A stretch of 44,607 nt of DNA from Thermoplasmata archaeon (GTDB lineage Archaea; Thermoplasmatota; Thermoplasmata; Thermoplasmatales; GCA-001856825). Within the stretch, counting starts at the first letter, position 1, and each line of letters opens with the position of its first letter. Below the pieces are notes generated by a model. It searched no databases. It saw only the letters and a program-made list of their open reading frames with translations, and was not told where the DNA came from. Shown one piece after another: positions 38,083 to 44,607 of this stretch. The stretch is from positions 1-44,607 of the forward strand of contig JAKATW010000129.1 of assembly GCA_021827945.1 (NCBI GenBank), read 5' to 3'. The translations under genes and the position numbers were made by a program.

Positions 38083-39258
38083 CTATCTCACCGCCACGTT
38101 TATCCATTCCATGTCGTTGTCGCCCTCGATGAGGTTCTCAAACATCTTCTCATAATCCTTCACCCTGATATCCCTTCCGCCAAGTCCTACGACGTAGTTC
38201 CTTATTGGGACGTCAGCCCTTCTGTACAGAGCAGAGACCACATCTTCAAAAGTCGGGCCCCTCTGACCGTATGATACATTTCTCTCAACTACGCCCAGTC
38301 CTTTTAGGCCCCTGACTGCCTTCAGTATCTCCTCACCAGGGAAAGGTCTGTAGAAATACAGCCTTATAAGTCCGACCTTCTGTCCTCTCTCCCTGAGTTT
38401 TCTTACCGTATATTTTGCAGTAGAGGAAATTGCACCTGCGGTGATCAGAGCGTAGTCAGCATCTTCCATCATGAAGTTCTCTGTGAGGCCCGGAAGCTCT
38501 GCATCGAATACTTCGTTGAAGTTCGATATCTCGCTCTTGATCAACCCAGATGCGTTGTACATGCTATCCCTCATGTCCTTCCTCATCTCCATGAAGGGAC
38601 CATCTGGAGCCACCAGTGATCCGTATCCAGCTGGGTTCTTGAAATCAAGCTTGAAATCGAGGTCTAGGTCTCCCAGGTAATCGTATGAGGTCTTCAGATT
38701 TCTGACATCTACTGGTTCTGAGGTGTGCGAGAGGGTAAAAGCATCCAGCATGTTCATGACCGGCAGAAGGACTTTCTTGTTTTCAGCTATCTTGTATCCA
38801 AGAATGATGCTATCCATAGCTTCCTGGTTAGACTCACAGTATATCTGCAGCCATCCAGTATCCCTCTGGTTGAACGTTTCAGTCTGCTCCCCCCATATGC
38901 TCCACGGAGGTCCAATGGCCCTGTTCACAACGGACATCACAATTGGAACCCTCATTCCTGAAGCCCAGTGCAGATTCTCGTGCATGTAGAGTATCCCATG
39001 AGAGGAAGATGCTGTGTATGATCTCACCCCTGTTATTTCACTCGCGGTCACAGACGCCATCGCACTGTGTTCGCTCTCCACCTCAATGTACTTGGCGTCA
39101 AGTTCTCCGTTCGCAACCATTTCAGCCAGTTTTTCAACTATGGTAGTCTGCGGAGTAATAGGGTACGCTGAGATTACCTTCACGTTTGATAGCTTGACAC
39201 CTGTTGCCACGGCCTCGTTTCCAGTCATTATCCTTCTCGAAGATTGTATCGATTCCAC
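38083..39258 (-). CDS. porA: Pyruvate/2-ketoisovalerate:ferredoxin oxidoreductase alpha subunit
   Basis: MTGNEAVATGVKLSNVKVISAYPITPQTTIVEKLAEMVANGELDAKYIEVESEHSAMASVTASEITG. Confidence 0.95.
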   Translation of the reverse strand: MESIQSSRRIMTGNEAVATGVKLSNVKVISAYPITPQTTIVEKLAEMVANGELDAKYIEVESEHSAMASVTASEITGVRSYTASSSHGILYMHENLHWASGMRVPIVMSVVNRAIGPPWSIWGEQTETFNQRDTGWLQIYCESNQEAMDSIILGYKIAENKKVLLPVMNMLDAFTLSHTSEPVDVRNLKTSYDYLGDLDLDFKLDFKNPAGYGSLVAPDGPFMEMRKDMRDSMYNASGLIKSEISNFNEVFDAELPGLTENFMMEDADYALITAGAISSTAKYTVRKLRERGQKVGLIRLYFYRPFPGEEILKAVRGLKGLGVVERNVSYGQRGPTFEDVVSALYRRADVPIRNYVVGLGGRDIRVKDYEKMFENLIEGDNDMEWINVAVR

Positions 39259-39549
39259 CTAAATCTCCTCCCTGACCATCTCTATTGCACCAAATGGACA
39301 CTCGGTTCCACAGATTCCGCATCCCTTGCAGTGGTCGTAATCTATGGATGGTGCTTCTAGTACTCTAAACCTCTCGCTGGGCGCATTCAGATTTGGATCG
39401 ACGACCAGGTCGATAGCAACGTCAGGGCAGAACTTCCAGCAGATTGCACATCTCGTGCACTTTGAATAATCTATCACTGGCTTGGATGTTCTCCACGACG
39501 ACATTACCTTGGTCGATGATGAAAGATAGGTTATAGGAAGAATGGCCAT
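39259..39549 (-). CDS. porD: Pyruvate/2-ketoisovalerate:ferredoxin oxidoreductase delta (ferredoxin) subunit
   Basis: CTRCAICWKFCPDVAI...CKGCGICGTECPFGAIEM two 4Fe-4S motifs. Confidence 0.93.
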   Translation of the reverse strand: MAILPITYLSSSTKVMSSWRTSKPVIDYSKCTRCAICWKFCPDVAIDLVVDPNLNAPSERFRVLEAPSIDYDHCKGCGICGTECPFGAIEMVREEI

Positions 39550-39551
39550 AT

Positions 39552-40097
39552 CTAGTTCATCTCCGTCTCTTCATACGCTTCCTGTATTGCGTTTACATTT
39601 TCTTTCTTCCTTGAAGGGACCATATCGGAGGTTGCATTCTTAATTGACTGGAGTGATACGAGATTGCTTACCTTTGCGAACGCTCCCAGGATGGCCGTGT
39701 TGACTATCGGGTGAGAAGGGTCACCAAGTCCGTTCCGGAGTGCGATACTCGTGGCATCTACATATCCAACTCTATATTTGCCAGCTTCTCTCACGTTCCC
39801 GCTCTTGCCGTTAACGACTATCACCCCGTCACTCTTCAGTCCATCAGTGACGTTCACAATACTCATAAGTGACTTGTCTAGAACGATCACGGCATCTGGC
39901 TCGTAGATCTGGCTCCTGAGTTCGATTTTCTTATCATCGACTCTTGTGAATGCTGTCACTGGCGCTCCTCTTCTCTCCGTGCCAAAGAAAGGAAAGGAGG
40001 TCACCCACTTGCTCTCGAGAAAAGCAGCAGTAGCAAGTATTTTTGATGCTGTGACCGCACCTTGTCCACCTCTACCGTGGAACCTTATTTCATACAT
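39552..40097 (-). CDS. porG: Pyruvate/2-ketoisovalerate:ferredoxin oxidoreductase gamma subunit
   Basis: MYEIRFHGRGGQGAVTASKILATAAFLESKWVTSFPFFGTERRGAPVTAFTRV. Confidence 0.94.
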   Translation of the reverse strand: MYEIRFHGRGGQGAVTASKILATAAFLESKWVTSFPFFGTERRGAPVTAFTRVDDKKIELRSQIYEPDAVIVLDKSLMSIVNVTDGLKSDGVIVVNGKSGNVREAGKYRVGYVDATSIALRNGLGDPSHPIVNTAILGAFAKVSNLVSLQSIKNATSDMVPSRKKENVNAIQEAYEETEMN

Positions 40098-40289
40098 GTG
40101 TCACACTGTTTCCAGTATTTCGGGATTCTATAAAAGGATACTGAATTTTAAGGAGTTAAAGTTCTTAAAGACCTCGTACAATTCAGAGTCCTGACAGGTT
40201 CTTCCATTTTTCAAGATATTGAAATTCCGTGCTCTCATTGGAATCACCAAGCAATAATCATATTATCTGCCAGATTATACCAAAATCAG

Positions 40290-41186
40290 ATGGATATCCG
40301 AATACTCATTGATGAGATGGTCAAGAGCATGGGATACAGAACTTACCCCGGGTATCCTGAGGAGTATATATGGGTCGATCACGGTGATGGTTCTGGGGAA
40401 GTGATCATGCTCCTCGAAAGCTCTGACCTGGACAAGGTAAGGGAGTTTCATTCCTCAACTGTTTCATTCCCGGGCGAGAGATTTCTGTTCGTTCTGAATG
40501 ATGACCCGAACAAGGACATACTGTCCTACTGCAAGGGGCACAAGATCACTTCTGTCACTAGAGATGAGACTGCAAGACTTCTGGGAAAGGCCCTCATCGA
40601 CATGCAACTATCAAAGAAGAAGCAAAAGAGACCGGTAGTCCGGGAACCAAGGGAGAACAAGGACTTCATCCTGGTGTACCTGGAAGAGGGGAACAACCCC
40701 AGATACATAAGACCGGTAGTCAGCGGAGAGATGGTGACAAACTCCATAGGCCTCCGGTCTGACCTAATTTTCGTTCCGCACCACTTCTTTTCCTACACGA
40801 TGAAGGTGATGGAGGGGGACAATCTTTCCGTCAAGGAGGGCAATGCAATGGTGAATGCGGTGAACGGGAGAGTCTCGAAATCAATAAATGGCTATGAGCT
40901 ACTGGACACCTGGCCGACTACTCACAGGGAGCTGGAACTGAAGTGGGAACCACTTTCATCAATGGAGAGAGCGAAGAGGTGGATAAGCGACAGCCTGGAA
41001 ACCGAGGTCGTTGAGAAGAGCGAGACGGACGCATTCATAATATACTCCAGGAACAGGGTAAGGCCCCTAGAGGAGACGATAAAGGTAACTTTTATCAATA
41101 CCTGTTATTATCCAATCTACTCTTCTTCCGCTCTGGTCATGGACGGATTCACAGGAGAGATCAAATCGATAACTGACTATGTGTGA
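40290..41186 (+). CDS. Hypothetical protein, 298 aa (possible nuclease-like-fold N-terminal domain)
   Basis: Intact ORF; LIDEMVKSMGYRTYPGY...LFVLNDDPNKDILSYCKGHKITSVTRDETARLL pattern. Confidence 0.75.
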   Translation: MDIRILIDEMVKSMGYRTYPGYPEEYIWVDHGDGSGEVIMLLESSDLDKVREFHSSTVSFPGERFLFVLNDDPNKDILSYCKGHKITSVTRDETARLLGKALIDMQLSKKKQKRPVVREPRENKDFILVYLEEGNNPRYIRPVVSGEMVTNSIGLRSDLIFVPHHFFSYTMKVMEGDNLSVKEGNAMVNAVNGRVSKSINGYELLDTWPTTHRELELKWEPLSSMERAKRWISDSLETEVVEKSETDAFIIYSRNRVRPLEETIKVTFINTCYYPIYSSSALVMDGFTGEIKSITDYV

Positions 41187-41314
41187 TATGATTGCAAAGA
41201 AATAGACACCACTCAAGGTCCGACAATATGTGAAGAATGACGTGAATCTCGTGACCATCAGTGAGATGTGACGGAAAGGATAATAATCAGTAATTTATAT
41301 TGACTGGGATATTA

Positions 41315-41854
41315 ATGCACGAGGCTACTGGCTCTGACTTGAAATTTATAATAGATTACGTGAAGCAGAGGAGAGGGATGAGCGGAGTGAGAGTGCTGCT
41401 AAATGAGCTGAATAAACCGTCGATTCTCTTTACCGGACTTGCGGACATTGGAAGGAGTCAAATATACTCAGAAGAGATCTATAAGAAAGTCATAGAATCT
41501 GCAGCTACTACGTTGGGAGGAGATGTAAGGACGAGGCTCAACCAGCTCGGATATGCACTTGGAGACAGAGCAAAAATGACAAAGTTCATTGCAAAGTTCT
41601 CGACATCCAAACAGCTTGTCCGCCTCCTGGAGGATGGGATCATAACGGATGTCCCATTTGTGAAATCTTCCGTCAATGAGGTTTCAAAGCACATATCAAT
41701 CCTGAGAATCACCGCCAGGAAGAGCGGAGAGGATTTCCTTGACGTCTCTGACGGTTATATAACGGCAGTGCTGGATCAGTCTGGAAAGGCGCTGACCATT
41801 TCAGAAAAGAAATTTGGCAACGGTGAACTCTCTTACAAGTTCGTCCTCGGTTAG
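41315..41854 (+). CDS. Hypothetical protein, possible V4R/heme-NO-binding-like fold
   Basis: ORF from 41300 (TTG); ATG at 41315 lies about 20 bp from TAATTTATAT. C-terminal DGYITAVLDQSGKALTISEKKFGNGELSYKFVL resembles V4R C-terminal layout without Cys. Confidence 0.65.
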   Translation: MHEATGSDLKFIIDYVKQRRGMSGVRVLLNELNKPSILFTGLADIGRSQIYSEEIYKKVIESAATTLGGDVRTRLNQLGYALGDRAKMTKFIAKFSTSKQLVRLLEDGIITDVPFVKSSVNEVSKHISILRITARKSGEDFLDVSDGYITAVLDQSGKALTISEKKFGNGELSYKFVLG

Positions 41855-41863
41855 TGTATTGGC

Positions 41864-42583
41864 ATGAGTTTCGTCAGGGTTGACAGCAAGGATAGGGTGG
41901 CCCATATCATACTGAACAGGCCGGAAAAGAAGAACGCTCTTGCCCCGGAGATACTGAGAGAGCTCGAGGATGCGCTCAGATCGCTTAAGGACGTGACCGT
42001 TGTTGTCATAAGGGGCGAAGGAGGATTCTTCTCTGCCGGGGGCGACCTTTCAGTAATGTTTTCCGCATCCGGCAGCGAGGGAGAGAAGTTCTCAAAGGTT
42101 GGAAACGATTTCATGGACTTCCTGCAGAATTACGAGGCCATAACCATAGCGGCAATGGAAGGTGGAGCCTATGGCGGGGGCCTGGAGCTTGCCCTAAGCT
42201 GTGATATCAGGGTCGCTTCCACTCAGATAAAGATGGGCCTGTCTGAAATAAACCTGGGCCTGATACCTGGATGGGGCGGACTGAAGAGAATAGCCAGGGT
42301 TGCAGGGTACGGAGCAGCAAGGTACGTTGGTCTTACCGGTAAGGTCATGGATGGGAACGAAGCATACAGGCTCGGTCTGGTCAGCTACCTAGTGGATAAT
42401 CCGGTCAGTTTCTCAGATGGGATTGCTGCTGATCTCTCTAAAAAGTCACACGACAGCATCAAGAGAATAAAGGCTCTCCTCGGGAGGGCAGAGTATTCTT
42501 CGGAACTCGAAGAGAAGCTGTTCGGTGAGGTCTTGACTACCCCGACCGCGAGAGCCACACTGGAAAAGTTCCTGAAAAAATAA
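41864..42583 (+). CDS. Enoyl-CoA hydratase/isomerase (crotonase) family protein
   Basis: VAHIILNRPEKKNALAPEILRELEDAL; GGFFSAGGDLSVM; EGGAYGGGLELALSCDIRVAS; MGLSEINLGLIPGWGG. Confidence 0.94.
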   Translation: MSFVRVDSKDRVAHIILNRPEKKNALAPEILRELEDALRSLKDVTVVVIRGEGGFFSAGGDLSVMFSASGSEGEKFSKVGNDFMDFLQNYEAITIAAMEGGAYGGGLELALSCDIRVASTQIKMGLSEINLGLIPGWGGLKRIARVAGYGAARYVGLTGKVMDGNEAYRLGLVSYLVDNPVSFSDGIAADLSKKSHDSIKRIKALLGRAEYSSELEEKLFGEVLTTPTARATLEKFLKK

Positions 42584-42585
42584 GT

Positions 42586-44607
42586 TCACTCCAGTCTTAT
42601 AGCTGGCCTTCCAGGAAGCGCCTTCTTAGAATAAGCCGCATCGTTGGTTACAGCTATATCGATGTTGAGGTACCTTGCCAGGTCGTCCTTGAATTTTACC
42701 AAAACAGCTTCCTCGTCCCTCACGATCTGATTAAGGTCTTTCTTCTTCATCAGCATCAGGAGATACTCCCTCTGTTCGGGACTTGCATCCCTGATCATAG
42801 CCTTGATGTCCCTTGTCTTGGATTCTTCCAGCAGTTTCCACTTCCACTCCTCTGCAACTCCGATAACCATCCTGTTGGGTCTCATGTTTGAAACTTTTGT
42901 TATGCTCCTGAAGTCCCCAACTATTGATTCTACAAAATCCCACTCCAATTCCTGTCTCTTGTACGGGTTTTCCATCGTCGGATACGGTTGCAGGGAAGCA
43001 AATCCGCTCCCCCCGTACATCGAGTAAACCTCCTCAGCTATGAATGGAATCACTGGAGAGAGGCTGAGTGCCCACTCCTTGGCAACCTTTCTGCTTGCCC
43101 TCAGAGCTCTCTCTTTTCCAGAGAAATTCTCGAGGTCCCTTGCGTCGTTCAAAGCATTGAAGAACAGGTCTATTGTTGCCTCCCTGATCCTCATGGAATC
43201 ATAACTCTTTGAGCTCTTCGTGATCCTGTCTGCCATCCTTGAGACTATCCAGAGGTCCCTATCATCTGCCTCATCCTTCACGTCTCTCGCTTCCTCAAGG
43301 AGAGTGTAGAATTTCTCGAGCTTCTTTGAGTAGTTCTCGACTTCGCTAGTCCTCCAGTCCACGTCATACCATACATCAGCATTGGATGCTAGATACATCC
43401 TGAAGAGGTCTGCACCATACTTTCTCTTTACTGTCAGAAGGGGGTACACGTTCCCCTTGCTCTTGCTCATCTTCTGTCCTTCCGAAATGACCATTCCACC
43501 GGTCGAAATGCCTACTGGCCATTCGTTCCTGGGGAAAATGGCAACGTGGTTGAATAGGTAGAATGTCAGGTGATTGGAGATGTGGGGATAGCTGGTATGT
43601 CTCAGGTCAACCGGATACCAGTAGAGATACTCTTTCCTGGCCTCCTCCGCCTCTTTCACCGTCTGTTCACTCTTGTGATCTAGGATACCGCTTCCGAAAA
43701 ATACGTAGTTGAAGAGTTCATCATCTATCTCATCTAATTTCATCTTCCTCAGGAAGGGCATGATTGTGTAAACTACGGTATAGATCGTTGAATCGCTAAG
43801 GCTCTCTATTATCCAGTCGCTGTCCATTGGAAGCCTAGTCCCGAGTCCTCTCTTCCTGGCACAGGGTCTCTCCTTGATCCAGTCCACGGTCTGAAGGAAT
43901 TGATTCTTCAGATTGTCCGGTCTCAGGTCCATCGTACCTACCAGTTTCCTGACCTTGTCCTTCCACTCCTCTAAGGAATAGTCAATGAACCACTGGTTCT
44001 TGATTACCGCAACGATTACGGGATTCCCCTCTCTGGTCTCAGCTTTCCTCGACGTTTCGTAGATAGGTATCGCAATACCCGTTTGAATAAGGTCATCCGT
44101 TATCCTGTCCTTGACATCTTTTACTATGTTTCCCTTAAACTTTCCCCGTACTATTTTGCCGTGATAGTATTCCTGCTCATAGACGTACTTCGTCGCTTCA
44201 ATCAACTTCTCCCTGTCTGCAAGGTTAGAGATTCCAAACTTCTTCCTTATCTCCTCCATGGTAACGTTCTGCTTTTCTGTTTCAATCACCTGGATGTAGT
44301 TTGGTCTCTCAGATATCTCCATCAGTCCAACATGGTCCCATACGGAGTGTGCTGGGACGGAATAGTCAACTCCAGTTCCAATCTCCGGGTCCACAAATCT
44401 CCCAGGGAAGATTGGGATTTCACGGGAATAGAGAGGCTCCCTTGCCATCTTGTGGATGTAATCATCGACATTCACATCAGATACGAATTCAGCATCCCTT
44501 TGGAACTTCAGCTTATCGAAAGCCCTCTTGCTCACGATGAATGACTGTCCCCTCATCCTGATCCTGCAGTATTGAACTTCTGGATTCATGAAGATGTGCT
44601 GGACACC
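42586..44607 (-). CDS. leuS: Leucyl-tRNA synthetase, archaeal type (N-terminus outside window)
   Basis: WIKERPCARKRGLGTRLP; LRHTSYPHISNHLTFYLFNHVAIFP; GQKMSKSKGNVYPL; frame stays open to the window edge. Confidence 0.95.
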   Translation of the reverse strand, partial: GVQHIFMNPEVQYCRIRMRGQSFIVSKRAFDKLKFQRDAEFVSDVNVDDYIHKMAREPLYSREIPIFPGRFVDPEIGTGVDYSVPAHSVWDHVGLMEISERPNYIQVIETEKQNVTMEEIRKKFGISNLADREKLIEATKYVYEQEYYHGKIVRGKFKGNIVKDVKDRITDDLIQTGIAIPIYETSRKAETREGNPVIVAVIKNQWFIDYSLEEWKDKVRKLVGTMDLRPDNLKNQFLQTVDWIKERPCARKRGLGTRLPMDSDWIIESLSDSTIYTVVYTIMPFLRKMKLDEIDDELFNYVFFGSGILDHKSEQTVKEAEEARKEYLYWYPVDLRHTSYPHISNHLTFYLFNHVAIFPRNEWPVGISTGGMVISEGQKMSKSKGNVYPLLTVKRKYGADLFRMYLASNADVWYDVDWRTSEVENYSKKLEKFYTLLEEARDVKDEADDRDLWIVSRMADRITKSSKSYDSMRIREATIDLFFNALNDARDLENFSGKERALRASRKVAKEWALSLSPVIPFIAEEVYSMYGGSGFASLQPYPTMENPYKRQELEWDFVESIVGDFRSITKVSNMRPNRMVIGVAEEWKWKLLEESKTRDIKAMIRDASPEQREYLLMLMKKKDLNQIVRDEEAVLVKFKDDLARYLNIDIAVTNDAAYSKKALPGRPAIRLE

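Noticed and set aside
44083-44544. 153-aa + strand ORF inside leuS
   Set aside because: Antisense to a conserved tRNA synthetase; composition implausible
1-44607. CRISPR array, rRNA operon, prophage or defence island
   Set aside because: No regularly spaced repeats, rRNA segments, integrase, phage structural genes or recognised defence genes seen on either strand

Overview
This 44.6-kb window looks like a euryarchaeal chromosome segment, most likely Thermoplasmatales-like. The evidence is archaeal-type LeuRS and GlyRS, ribosomal protein L37e, an Lsm protein, CarS, archease, an XPD-type helicase, AGG/AGA-rich Arg codons and TATA-like boxes about 25 bp from start codons. I support about 48 protein-coding features, two tRNA genes (His-GTG on +, Glu-TTC on -) and several degraded genes. 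The most coherent block is a seven-gene minus-strand run (40097 to 33921): porG-porD-porA-porB-iorA-iorB plus a ketopantoate reductase. Other notable items are: three KaiC/RAD55-like ATPases, one with a degenerate P-loop and one with a nuclease-like N-terminal domain; an AraC-HTH plus O6-alkylguanine methyltransferase fusion; an HTH plus periplasmic-binding-like fusion; a stand-alone AsnB synthetase domain; and purF apparently starting out of frame inside the L37e gene. By reading frames I also found remnants the ORF track does not show as genes: a GNAT pseudogene with two compensating frameshifts, a Nudix gene with a TAA stop inside the Nudix box, and two divergently oriented DUF2080 (transposase-associated) genes, one frameshifted. 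I saw no CRISPR array, rRNA, intact transposase or obvious defence island. No clear-cut new multi-gene system is demonstrable from sequence alone.
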